DNA of 64,000 bases, taken from Lichenostomus cassidix. Taxonomy: Eukaryota > Chordata > Aves > Passeriformes > Meliphagidae. The notes below the pieces were generated by a model that saw nothing but the letters and a program-made list of their open reading frames with translations, was not told the origin of the DNA and did no database searches. The stretch's first letter is position 1. Every line of letters starts with the position of its first letter. The translations under genes were made by a program, and so were the position numbers. Shown one piece after another: positions 14,272 through 25,941 of this stretch. The stretch is taken from positions 16,420,501 to 16,484,500 of the forward strand of contig CM039193.1 of assembly GCA_008360975.2 (NCBI GenBank), written 5' to 3'.

Positions 14272-14662
14272 CATCACAGAATAGAATCCCAAAATTATTT
14301 GGGTTGGAAGGGACCTCTAAAGCTCATCTCAATCCAGCTCCTGCCATGGGTAGGGACACCTTCTGCTAGACCAGTTACTCCAAGCTCCATCCAACTTGGC
14401 CTTGAACACTTCCAGGGATGGGAGGTCCACAACTTCCCTGGGCAACCCGTTTCAGTGTCTCACCACCCTCACAGTAATATATCCTCTATATCCCTGCTCT
14501 CTTGTCCTGCCCTCAACACTAAAGCTGTTCCTTGTTGTCCTGTCACTGCACTACACTGTCCTTGTAGAAGGTCCCTCTCCAGCTCTCTTGTAGCCCCTTT
14601 AGCTACTAGAAGGGCTCCCCAGAGCCTTCTCTTCCCAGGCTGAACAACTCCAACTTTCATCA
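14272..14662 (-). repeat. CR1 LINE fragment, minus orientation
   Basis: This is the longest minus-oriented CR1 copy in the window. It runs from the 3' end (atcacagaatagaatccc, then gggttggaagggacctc) through the ccagggatgggaggtcc block and the gtagcccctttagctac block. It ends in ccttctcttcccaggctgaac, which lies further 5' in the element. It is 5'-truncated and non-functional. Confidence 0.92.
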
Positions 14663-16739
14663 AATCATTACTTGAATGACTGATTTTAATCTTGCTTTGC
14701 AACTAGCTTTTTTTCTTGATGACAGGGTGATTGCTCTTGTAGACTGGCTGGGAATGAAGAAGCCCCTTCTTCCTGGCTAAATAATAGCTGTAAAAACCCA
14801 ATTAAAAGTGATGTAGCTCTACTGGTATCTGTGCAAATTCTAATAGTTTGCAGATTTTTGTGTAAATTTTATTTAGTAGATGACTTATGAGCCAGGTGTA
14901 TTTGGATGTCCAGGCATATTTGGATGGCGATAGGAATTCCAACACAAAAAAACCCTATTCTAATTTATTTAAAATAAGTGGCTGGTGACTGGACAAGCTA
15001 TTTCTGGGATAGGGTGCCCAGGCTGGAGAAAATCCATCTAGTGCCTCTCCTCTGCTTCTGAGAGAGTCATAAAGATGCATGAGGTTTGTGGTGGGGTCCT
15101 GAGCCCCGTGGGAAAGCCTTTTGCATTTGTCTGGGGTCCCTGGAGCCAGGAGCTGGTACCTGCCCCTCTGACTGGTTTGTCACCCCTTTGCTGTGGGAAG
15201 GGAGCTGCCTGGGATGGCTCTGTCATGGGTTTAGGATTAAACCTCCTTCTGGACTCCTTCCAGGTTGCTTTCTCAGGTCTCTCCTATCCAAGTGTGGTAA
15301 ATTCCAGCTGGATGGGATCTTTTCCTCCCTCTGGCAGTGCTCCTTCCCTTACCTCTTCCTCAACAACCTGAGTGTTGTCCCTTGTGGCAGCGTCTGTGGG
15401 CCTCCATCCTCCAGCACTGCCTCCTGCTGTGCCTCACTAGCTCTTCAGCTCATCACCATCATATAATGCAGTTCCTGACGAAGCCAGCACAGCCAGCTCC
15501 CAAGGAGGGCTGTGAGGGACACCCAGCCTGTCTCCTCCAAGATGCACACCTAAACTTTGTACCTATTTTATTTGTAAATAATTGCATTCTCTGAGCAACA
15601 CAATAACGCAGATGAAGGTCCAAGCCACCCAAAGGGTTTTGTGGAAGATCAAACCTACCCTGAGCAGCCAATGGCTCCTTTGGCCAGTATTTGGTACCCA
15701 GCAGGGCATCTTGGGATCATGGCATCTGCTTGCATTTCTTTTGCCGCAGCCATAGATTTGTGTTTCACAGATTGTGTGGCTAGCTGGATTATAAATTATT
15801 CATGACAGGCAACTTATCGTGTTTATCTGGAATAATTGAGCAATTAAGTCTGTTTAGGTATGTAAAAAGATTGTGCAGTGGCTTGTCTATCTTCAGGCCC
15901 TGAATTCTGCAAGAGCATTTGTTACATATTTAATCCAGAATAACAACAACAACAAAAAAAAGGCAGAAGATACACTGTGCTTGGATGCACTGATCCACTA
16001 TAATGTGTTCATTCACACAAGTTTTTCATTCCAGTGGCTTCACTCATAAATACACACTGGCCCAGGATAAATCAGACTTAACTTGGCTCCTTCAGTCTGG
16101 GGAAGGTGTGAGGCCATAACACCAGGTCTGCAATCCTGTCTCTGAGAACACTCTGGGCTATTTATGCCAGCATCAGAATTGTTTTTAGTGTTTAAAACCC
16201 TCCATCCTAGACATGTGGGTCAGAGGATCGTGCTCCTCTCCGCCCTCATCACTGCTGTGCTGTACTCAGATGTTGATGCTGCCAAGGTAATGGAAAGTTT
16301 GGGGGTGAAAAGACCTTTAAATATTCAAGAGTGCTTAGTTTAGTCCCTGAGCTACAGCCATTATCTCTCATTGCTGTAATTGTCCAGGAGGGTTCCCAAA
16401 GGAGCTGGGAGCTCATGAGCAAGGCTGCAACAGGGACAACTCAGGGCTGAATAAATGTGAGCCATGCAGTAAATGGATGATTTTATTCTGTGTTACTAAT
16501 AGGAAACTGGGCTGCTCTTAAATTAATCTGTTATAAGTCTGTTTTCTGGGAGCAGCCTGTGCTCTTTTACAGCATTATAGCTGTGAATTGCATCGCTGCT
16601 GCACATGACACCCTGAGAAGCCCCGTGGCCTCATGTATTCCACTTCTTTGAGCAGGAGATACCAGGGAATGGAAAGTTTTGAGCTCCTCTGCTCCCTCGC
16701 AGGCTGCTATTTCAGTTCTGCAGGAGACAATGAGTGAGC

Positions 16740-17280
16740 AGGACCGGAGGCTCCTGTTACTCGGGACGGCTGTCCTTCGGCTGGCGGCAGGGCACGGGAG
16801 CAGCAGCAGAAAAAGGCAAAGCGAGCCATTAGGCTTTCCTTGGCTGAGAGGGCTCCCGTGGAAGTCCCACATTACGGAGCGAGAGAGACCTGGGGCTGCA
16901 CTTAGAGCACCTCGGCGTGCAGAGCTCGGGAGGTTAAAGCCCGGGGTGAGCTCTCTGCCATGCTCCCTGCCCCGGCCCAGGGGACAGCGTCCTCCCAGCA
17001 CGTACAGACGTCCAAACCTTTCATGCGCTCCCGCGGACGGGGAACAAAGGCTGTCTAAACAGGAGCTAGTGAGGCAGCAAATCGCACAAGAAACCTTCCT
17101 TAATGAACTGGAAGGACTTGTCCCTTTGCCTCGGGCGGCAGCACTGCCGGCGTGCTTAGCTAGGCAGCGCCTTGTTTGGCAGGGGGACCCGCGCTTCGGG
17201 GGGAGCAGAGGAGCAGTGCTGGGTCTGGCGGTGGAAAGGTTTCCTCTGCCCATCTGCTCCTCTCTCGCCAGCAAGGGCGA
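16740..17280. promoter_or_regulatory. Intronic CpG island (orphan)
   Basis: I count about 34 CpG dinucleotides in these roughly 540 bases, while neighbouring intron sequence has only a few per 500 bases. GC is roughly 60 percent, giving an observed/expected CpG ratio near 0.7, which meets the usual CpG-island thresholds. The density also explains why long open frames occur on both strands here (202 codons on +, 235 on -). Neither resembles a known protein. An internal island in a large neuronal gene could be an alternative promoter, an enhancer or the start of a non-coding RNA. No TATA box or obvious first-exon donor decides between these. Confidence 0.6.
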
Positions 17281-18411
17281 GCAGTGAAGGAGGGGATGCT
17301 CTCACTTCCTGAGGAGCTAGCATCTCCATCGCTGCCTTAGCCATGGGGGATACTGCCAGGGAGCACCGTCCTGCCTGTGACAGCGGATCGAGGTTAGTTG
17401 CAAAGCTGTTGGGCATGCAGTTATTTCCTTTGATCATTCACTTCATCCCTGTGTCCGTGGTTGCGTGGTGTGGGGAAAGATGGACCAAGCAGCGAGGTGC
17501 AGGAGCTGGAGGTTGTCTTTGAAACCCAGGGGGTCTGCAGAGCCTTGTGGGGGTCAGTGCCTCCTGACACGTTTTGGGGAGAGGAGATGTGCTCAAATTG
17601 GTTGGTTCAGGGAGTGCTAACCAGAGAGAGGAAACTGATTGAGAAGTGACTCATAGGATGAAATGGCACTGTCTTATTCCGCAGCTCGATTCTCTGGACA
17701 AACGTGGTTTCCCATCTGTTATTTGCAGAGAAGGAGATGAGTTTGGGGGTTGGTTCCTCTCGCTCGCCAGCAAGCGAGCAAGTTGATTATTTTCTGGCAA
17801 GCATTAGTAGGATGATTACTGACTGCTCCGGTGGCTTCCCCTTCTGGGCAGGAGTGCCAAGGACTGGATTTTATTTATATTGAGATGTTTGAAGATAAAG
17901 ATGAGCATAAGGTGGCCTTTTTCACAAGTGACTCGGTGTCTCAGTGACCAATTCCCCTGTCAATTAAGTGCTGAAACACTCCTAATCGCACATTTTCTCT
18001 GGAGCCCTGGGTTCTCCTCAAACTGTGCTTTAGATTTGGACCAGGAAGCTTCAACCCACGCTGCCTGCATGTTTGCATCCGCCTCCTCTCCACCTGGATG
18101 CGGGCGTGAATTCTGGTGATGTCTTGACATGCAGCCCGGCCCCGGGCACACAACAACTCCCGTGCCTTGGGCTGCTTGTGGTCCTCCCAAACCACCTCAG
18201 GAGACTCCATCTCCTGGTGCTATCCATCCCCCTTGGCTCAGACCCTGGCTGATATACCACATCACAGCCTCCCACAGGATGCTTTTAGACTCCTCACTGC
18301 ATTTGCATGTAGGCTGTGCACTGATCCAAACAACCAGGGCTGCTTTTGCTGCCCTCCACACACGAGCTCCATGGCAAGCTGTCCCTGCACTGCTGTAGGA
18401 GAACTCAGTGA

Positions 18412-18546
18412 CAGAACCATAGAAGGGTTTGGATTGGAAAGGACCTTCAAGATACCTTGTTCCAATCCCCTACCATGGGCACCTTTCACTAGATAAGGTT
18501 GTTTGGGGCCCCATCCAACCTTTACCTCAAACACTTCCTGGGATAG
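18412..18546 (-). repeat. CR1 LINE 3' fragment, minus orientation
   Basis: This short copy begins with the antisense CR1 terminus (cagaaccatagaagggtttg, then ggaaaggacc) and ends at the cacttcctgggatag block. A gap relative to the neighbouring copies is visible where the ccatgggcagggacacc block should be, because this copy reads ccatgggcacc. Confidence 0.88.
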
Positions 18547-21089
18547 TTTAGTTCTGCTTTAAAACAACCCCAAAACTTCAGAAAAAGGCATGTACTGGCA
18601 TTTGTCATAAGCTTTACCAGCCAGTCTGGGATAGTATGGGAAACCTGATCCACACAGTACCTTTAGTTTTTTCCATGAATCAGTAGCTCCTCCAGGATTT
18701 GCTGAGCTTTCCTTGCTCTCCTGCAGCCATTCCCACCTCCTGCCTTCCCAGCAGTATCCCAAGCTCCCCACCACAACTTGCTGTTCCCTCTGTTCTCTAG
18801 CCGAGGGCTGCCTTCTAGCACTGCCTCTTCCCTTAGATCAGGATGTTGTTTAATTGTAGAGTATGTAGCTTTGGCAGATTTCAGCGTGACAATGTAAAAC
18901 ACAAGACATGCCCCCTGGAGAGTTCCTCAGGAGTGGATCCAGGAGGCATGGAGGGAAGAGACATTTTGCTGACTGGCTGATTTTGTGAGACAACAGTTCT
19001 TCATGTGCAGGCAGAGCTGCTGAGCAGAAGACACTTAAGGACACTCTCAGGCAGGACACTGGCAGCTCTCGGGAGAGGCCAGGTTGTTGCAATATTCCTC
19101 CAGGATAAGCCAATAGGAGCCATGAATGAAACCTTTCTCCATCCAGTCAGTGATCCTGGTGCTGAGCCTCTCTATTAGCCTGATTAACACAGTACCTTCG
19201 TTACCCAGTTCCAGCTTGGGTTATTTTTATACTCATACTGGTATCTGCAAAAGACAGAGGGAGCTGTGACTGTGGCCTTTGGGTACATCTGCTGGGGGGT
19301 GGCTTCATCTGTGGGAGCTTTGGGGAAGGGGCCCACTCAGTGCTCTTGGAATTGAAGAGCTGCTGCCAGAGGTGCCCTGTCAAGCTCTTCCCAAACATGT
19401 TTGGGAGCTTTTTGTCAGGATTTCCAGTTTTGTAGAATATTAAATATACATGTTTTGGGCAACTCACGGAAAAGCCACGTTCCTTTTCTGTTCTGAATTC
19501 CCATCAACTTGGCTTCTTGTTTTTCAGGTTGTTGTACATCTTGTCTCATGCCAAAGGATGAGTGTGGATTGTATCTTCTGCTAAACAAAACTCCTTTCCT
19601 CTGTCCTGTTCAAAATGGGCACCCTTGGATGGGATTGATAATGTTGGACTCAAGATAACTTGCGAGCCGTTCTTCCCAGTCTAAAATAAAAGTAATTTAA
19701 AAAAGGTCAGATGGACTGAACCCATTGGCCTCCTCTGACACAGGGGTGTGTAGCTAGCAAGGTCAATGGCTTTGTTTGCAGTGAGGTCTAAATGGGTAGA
19801 GCTGGTGAGGAACTATTCCATCTCAAGTCTCCAAAGTCATGAATATGGTGATCTAAACACGGTCTCTCCTTTTTGGTTTTATTATTTTTCTGTAGTAGGA
19901 TAGCATCCTGGGTGACCTCCAAATGGTCCAAAATAACCAACGCTCAGCAAAGACAGAATTACTCTTTATTATAATCCTAAATTTTGGCATGAAAATATCT
20001 TGGATGTTCAATTACAATGTTTTTCTGCTTACAGGGCTCATCTTAAAGCTTCTGCCCACTGCAAAGTCTGAACTCTATACTTGAGATACTTTTAGAGCTG
20101 TATTGTCTTACCTCAGGAGAACAAAATAACCTGCACATAACCAGTGCTCCCTCACATCTCCTGGTAACAAATCCTGGGTATGGGCTATTTTCACAGTCTC
20201 CTAAAATAGGTGGTGTTAGAATAACTTCAGAAGCCTTATAAACTCAAGCTGTGTCTGCCATTTCAGTTCCTTTTTAAATGTATACTTTTCTTAGTGTTTT
20301 TCTAGATGGTTCAGAAGGTGCAGTGCAGTGCATGGGGATGGATCTTGGTCCCCCTTATGTACATGCTCTGCAGAGGGTCACAATCTAGCCCACCATGTCT
20401 GTAATTTTATATATGTGTGTGCATATATATATCCAATCTATAATTCTTACCAGTGTTTAAATCTGCACTGGGCAGAGCCAGCACGTGCTGTGGATATTGC
20501 TGCTGCAATTTTTTAAAAGAAAACGCTGATTGGAAAGTTTTCATTCCTAATGGGATTTGCAAATGGTCGGTGCTCACAGGACTGCATTGAGGGGGGAGGC
20601 ACATCTGGCAGCTGTGACCTAGCAAGTGCCACTACTTGCTGACCTACCCATGCATTGGGGAATAACAAGATTTGGAAGGGGATTTTGAGGAATATTCTGG
20701 GGTGTTGAAAGGGTCGGTGGTGGGAATAGTCAAGCTGGTGGTCATGGGTATGTTGAGCACTGCATGTGAGTCTGGGGCAGGTCAGGTATCGAATACAAAC
20801 ATTCCAAATGTCTGTACAGATGGGATGGTTCAAGCTATCAAAGCTTGTGAGATCAGAACAGGCATAAAATACCCCATAGATTAAAGGCCTGCAAGCTTTA
20901 CCTCCCCGAGTCTTCTGCTGAGCCCAACAGCATGTGTATAATTTGCTTTAATGGTTAGAAACATCTGCTGTTAAAAGTGATGCTTAATATATTTGGCTTC
21001 CATTTCCAGTCATTAGTTCTTTTTATGCCTTTTTCTGCCTAATTAACAACCTTTTAGTACCTGATATTGTTTCCACTGAATGTGCTGCT

Positions 21090-22200
21090 GTATCGTAATC
21101 AAGTCACTTCTTAATCTGCTCTTTGATAAACGAAAAAGATCAACCTCTTCAATTCTCTCACTTCAGACATTTTCTGCATCCCTAGAATCACTCTTACAGA
21201 TCCGGTCTGTATCTCCCGCAGTGTTTTACTAATCTTCTTAAAATGTCGGTGTGGAATGGTTGAGGGCTCTGGAAGGAGTCCCTTGGTGCTGGAAGAGGAG
21301 GCTGAGCCACCTCCTCACTCCTACTTCCAGCTGCAGGCTTCCTGCACAGAGTGAGTACAGGTTTGCCAAGCAGTAGAGACTCATCATCATCGACATTTAA
21401 GATATGGGGGTCTGGAATGAGATGATCTTTAAGGTCCCTTCCAACCAAAACCATTTTGATCTGTGGTTTTACCAAAATCCACTGTGTGTGAGTGGTGGTG
21501 GCCACAGTGAGATGATGATATCTTGGCAGTGGTGAATTCTCAATTGCCCCCAGTTCAACCAGGTAACCAGTTTGAAATCCATTTAGCATATTCACTATTC
21601 ATATTCTATAGTGCTTTTTATTTTTGTCAGCATGTCATACATTACTAGGTCAAAACACCTTTTGGACATCAAGGATATTGCTTCTGTGCATTATTAATAT
21701 CAGATGTGCAGAGAATAAAATCAGGTTTGCTTTGCCGTGACCTATTTTTCCTAAAACCATGTTGATGAGCATATTTGTGTGTCCTTCAGTTCTCTGCACT
21801 GTCTTTCTGCCTTGGACAGATGTCTGGCTCCCAGTCCCCTTCAGGCCATACCTTTGCCTTCTTGGATATTCAAGCCTAAGACTCTTCCAACCTCCTAAAA
21901 TTTCCTCTTATAAATGAACATCAGCACACAGCAGTTTTCTTAGTTGTCTTTGAGCTCTTGGATGTGAAATTATTCAGTTCTGCCAAATTTAAATATCTTT
22001 TGGTGCTGGTAGATGTTGAATGTTCTTCTCAATTGCTAATAAGATGGAAACACATCATCCTTATGACGAGTGTTATCCTGCTTTTTTCGAAATGTTCCAG
22101 GACAGTGATTACAGCATGTCCATCATATCTGTCTCATTAACAGCTCTCCCATCTCCACCCAGTGATGGACCCCTGTCCTTCTTTCTAGGAAGAGTCTGGG
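21090..22200 (-). repeat. Ancient CR1/L3-like LINE relic, minus orientation, interrupted
   Basis: Two blocks, about 21090-21240 and 21605-22200, resemble the antisense of the 3' coding region of old CR1/L3-class LINEs. Examples are the antisense of the segment around ctaaaaccatgttgatgagc and the run ttcagttctgccaaatttaa. The intervening 21240-21605 does not fit and contains a short tail of a younger plus-oriented CR1. The relic is too diverged to carry an intact reading frame. Boundaries and family are uncertain. Confidence 0.42.
21405..21462 (+). repeat. CR1 3' tail fragment, plus orientation
   Basis: Only the last 60 or so bases of a CR1 are recognisable: gaatgagatgatctttaagg followed by tcccttccaaccaaaaccat. 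It sits inside the gap of the ancient LINE relic, which suggests a later insertion into it. Confidence 0.8.
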
Positions 22201-25110
22201 TATAAATGTTTACTAATCCAACCCCTGAAACTTTTGCTTTGGTGAAGAACTGGGCAAACAGGACACAGAAATAGATGGAATGGGATTATTTCATTGACTT
22301 GCATCACCATGCTCTAAATGCTTCTCTTCTTGCTTGCAGACTCATCATGCAGGGGGAAGATGCCCAGAAAACAGTAGAGAGAAATAGTGGAAAAGAGTAT
22401 TAAAAGAATAATTTATCCTACTATTTCTTTATCACCCAGGCTTTTCCCTTCTCTTTTCTCTTTCCTGGGGGAAGGATCTTTGGCGAGACAACTCAGCTCT
22501 TCCTCTTTGCTATCTTCCCTGCAGCATCCTTTAAGTTGTCTTTGATCTGTGTAACCCACACAGTGTGTCATCAGTTGCATCAGTGGAGGCCGGCCAGGCA
22601 ATTTGTGATAATCCCAACTCAATTTACATTTCAAATGCTTGCTCTGGGAGCTCATGCCCCACTGTATTCCCTGCAGCTTTCTCCTGCTCCTCAGGACAGA
22701 TGTTCCTCAGCAGTTGCTCACCACGTCACCAAGGGCAATTGTATGCTCCTATCCCATCTAAAACACCCTCTGGCTTTTTCCTATCTGTGTTGTAGGTTCA
22801 TTGTGAAAAGTGAGAAAGCTACAAAGATCCCATTGTTTCTCAGCCCTGAGCTCAGGGAGATCCTGGTGGGCTTGTCCATGAGCCCTACACAGCTCCTGTG
22901 GCCACAGAACCCAAGCCACAGCCTCCCAGTGCCTGGGTTTTCCTGGAGGAGCCTCAGCCAAGGGCAAAGTGAGCACTGTGTGTGGCACAGGGAGGGAGTG
23001 GATCTCTTCTTCCCCCAGTTTCCACCTCACTACGGGTCTTAAAGTGCGGGTAAGGAGATTATGCGGAGAGGGAAGATTTGAATTTCTTGCATCCTGGGAA
23101 CAAGAACCTGAATAGAAAGGATTGGTTCTCCCTTAATTTGAGCTGATGGGGATGGTGGGCAAAGCTGATGGGATTTTGGTAGACACTGTCTTGAAATAGA
23201 ATGGTGGGAAGAAATTCCAGGGGGTGTGAAAGCAAAAATAACGCGAGAAATTCTGGATGTCAGAAGAGAGACTGCAAGACCCTAAGAAATTATAAAAACT
23301 GAAATACTATTTTCAGGAGCTAAATATAATGTGGTTCCTTTGGAACAGCTTGGAGAAACAACAATGTAGCGCAAAATTGCTGGGGAAAATTGAGGCTGTT
23401 TTCACTCTGAGTGAAGGACTCAAGTGGAGGCTGGTGTAGAGGGTGGCGTGGGAGCTCAGCAAGCACAGGGAAGACTGGGAAGAGCACAGAGCTGACGTGC
23501 AGCCAGGTTTGTAAGGTGATGGGAAGAGCTTTGCTGGAGGCAATGCCGAGCCTTGGCATCCAGCAGGTGCTGGGCAGAGAGGGGAAGGGGCACGGTGGGC
23601 AGGTAGAGGTTCGTTCATCCACCCCCCCCAAATTTGACTACATCTTACCCAGCTGATTTGATTTCCTCTGTTTTTAAAAGTTTATTATTTGAAGGCTGGC
23701 CTTGACAAGAACCCTTCTGGGATGGGACTTGTAAGGAGGCGTTTATCTGCCTCGCCTTTAGAGGACTTGCCATCATGTCCCATCGTGAGACTTACGATAA
23801 CACCCAACTGTATCTGCAGGCAGCTCCTGTGAGCAGAAGAAGGTTGAAGTGTGCCTGCTGTGTGGCTGGAGTGTAGGGGGAAAAACCCTATGGCCAGGTT
23901 ATGAATCACCTGTGCCTCCAGCTGTAGGACCAAGCAGACCTGGAGCTGTGGGGCTAGGCAAGGTGATTAATGTCTCTGCAGTGGGGATTAAGCTGAGCCT
24001 TAGAGATGATCTGTAGCACTGGAATGAAGGGATGGCTTCTGGAGTGAAAGGCAAGAAAATCCACACCTCGTGCAGTGGGTGCGGGCCTGTGGAATGTGCA
24101 GCTCCGAGACAGCGCAGGGACCAGGAGCTGTCAGGTGCTGCCCTTGCCAGGCTCTGCATCTGCTTGTCCTCGATGCTGCTCCAGTTTTTTGGGAATGTTC
24201 TGGTCGTTTTTGCCACCTTAATTGCTTGTCTTGGAGAAGTCTTTTGCAAGCAGACCTGGCTATCCTGCTGACTGTGCTGTATATTAATACTTGTGAAGCC
24301 ACTGAGCATCCTGGTGATTTCTCATATGGAAAGGCTCTACAGCCTCTTTAATTAACTTAATTTAGACATTAGTGTGTCACAGGGAACATCTCTCATGGGG
24401 AAAGTCTTTCGTTTATCACCACTTAGCCAGGGAACGTTCTATTTTTCATTTGCATTCAAAAGTTCACTGCGGTGAGAGTGAAAAATCAACCCTTTGCTCC
24501 CCAACCCGCACTTTGCCTTCCTAGAAGTGCAGATGCATTGTGCAAGGAGCAGCACTCTTTGCTGTCCCTTATAGCATTTCAGTGCCAAATTTTGAGGTGC
24601 AATATCACAACCACTGCACTGATTCCAGAAAAGCCATCTCTGCCAGCCCCAGGGAAGCATTCGGCATGACACAGTGGTATTTCCTCTTTTGGCCATGGCT
24701 ATTCTCTGTGCTAGTTCTGGTCACCAAGCAGGAGGAAAAAAATGGGTTTTGGGGAGGTGATGGGACTAGGAGCCCTCGGAAATGCCCCTCTTTCCCCAGG
24801 AGAGGCAGAGCCTCATGGCAAGCAGTCGCTTCGCAGCAGAAGCCTTGGAAACAGACCAAGGCTAATTAAAGCTGGCGTTCACGCCGGCATGCTGTGCCGT
24901 GGGTACCTGTGACAGATGGGGGCTGCTTGCCCTGGCTGCGAGGTACTGCTATTTGAGAACATGGTACAAAAATGTTTTTCAGGGGCTGATGGCTGGTTCC
25001 TATGGCTATGTGGGGTCTGTTGAAGGGGAGCTAAGGGTGTGCTGGGGCTGCCTGCAGGCAGCTGTTACCTGCCCATCACTCACTGCCCATGTCCTCTCTT
25101 TGACTCACAG

Positions 25111-25941
25111 GTGAAGGAATGGCTGTGCTTGAACTGCCAGATGCAGCGGGCGCTGGGGATGGACATGACCACCGCTCCTCGCTCCAAGAGCCAGCAACAG
25201 CTACACTCCCCTTCGCCGTCCCCCTCCCAGTCCCCAGCCAAGCAACCACCTCCCCCAGCTGCAGATAAGACCCCACCAGCCCCCCGCCCCCTGCAACAAG
25301 AGCCACCCAAACCTCAGCCCACAACGCCTCAGAGGGAACCGCATGGCCAAGGACAGCCAAAACCTCAGGAGGCGGCCAGGTCCTCCCCACAGCATCAGGC
25401 CAGGTCCTCCCCACAGCATCAGGCCAGGTCCTCCCCGCAGCATCAGCAAGCCAAGCCTTCCCCCTCCGAGCAGAGAAAGATGCCAGGAGATGTGGGGGCA
25501 AAGCCTGCTGCCCCGGCCCCCGGGGCTGGAGCACCAGAGCAGCCCCAGGAGGGGCTCACAGGGAAGCTCTTCGGCTTCGGGGCATCCCTCCTGACCCAGG
25601 CCAGCACACTCATGTCTGTCCAGCCAGAGGCCCCTGCTCCAAGCCAGCCGTCTCCTGGCAAAGTGCCTCCAAAAATTGTCTTCAGCGATGCCAGCAAAGA
25701 GGCTGGTCCCAAAGCCCCTGAGGCACAGGGCCGGGCTGGTGCCGCACCAGCAGGGAAGCCGGGCAAACCGGAGCAGGGTGTCAAGCCAAAGGAAGTGCCG
25801 AAAGCAAGGGTGTCATGCCCCCTCTGCAAGGCGGAGATCAATGTGGGCTCCAGTGAGCCCCCCAACTACAACACCTGCACAACCTGCCGGCAGCAGGTCT
25901 GCAACATGTGTGGCTTCAACCCCACGCCTCATCTTGTGGAG
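25111..25941 (+). CDS. BSN: BSN exon 3: second half of zinc finger 1, linker, first half of zinc finger 2
   Basis: The exon has 277 codons, phase 0 at both ends, with acceptor ctcacag|gtg and donor gag|gtaagg. It opens with VKEWLCLNCQMQRALGMDM, whose two cysteines (25126, 25135) complete zinc finger 1. A long Pro/Gln/Ser-rich disordered linker follows. It contains three tandem copies of ARSSPQHQ (25375-25446), then the conserved block GLTGKLFGFGASLLTQAS (from about 25552) and PPKIVFSDASKEAGPK, both hallmarks of Bassoon. Zinc finger 2 begins at 25816 with CPLCK. Its cysteines are at 25816/25825, 25876/25885 and 25900/25909, ending GFNPTPHLVE. The last cysteine pair is in exon 4. In mammals the fingers belong to the N-terminal region of the active-zone scaffold. 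I recognise no catalytic residues. Length is close to the mammalian exon. Confidence 0.97.
25375..25446 (+). repeat. BSN: Three tandem 24-bp coding repeats (ARSSPQHQ x3)
   Basis: Units at 25375-25398, 25399-25422 and 25423-25446 each encode ARSSPQHQ. The only difference is a synonymous cca to ccg in the third copy. The near identity points to recent in-frame duplication or ongoing homogenisation. The mammalian linker, as I recall it, lacks this run. Confidence 0.95.

Larger units (their letters stand above)
2091..25110 (+). other. BSN: BSN intron 2 (23.0 kb)
   Basis: This intron runs from donor gtaatg to acceptor ctcacag and separates the two halves of zinc finger 1. It holds five CR1 fragments (2932-3229, 4098-4275, 14272-14662, 18412-18546, 21405-21462) and an ancient LINE relic (about 21090-22200). 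It also has one CpG-rich patch (16740-17280), listed separately. The stretch 4320-6750 is AT-rich, with no repeats that I recognise. The open frames here, including a 202-codon one at 16679 and a 168-codon one at 22536, have no recognisable domains and are most simply chance. I see no tRNA, rRNA or embedded gene. Confidence 0.9.

Noticed and set aside
16567..17287. Overlapping long open frames on both strands (202 and 235 codons) in intron 2
   Set aside because: They coincide with the CpG island, where stops are rare on every frame. Neither shows domain content or plausible splice partners. I report the island, not a gene.
17762..17779. Small hairpin gctcgc-cagcaa-gcgagc
   Set aside because: A 6-bp stem is expected often by chance and nothing around it suggests an RNA gene.
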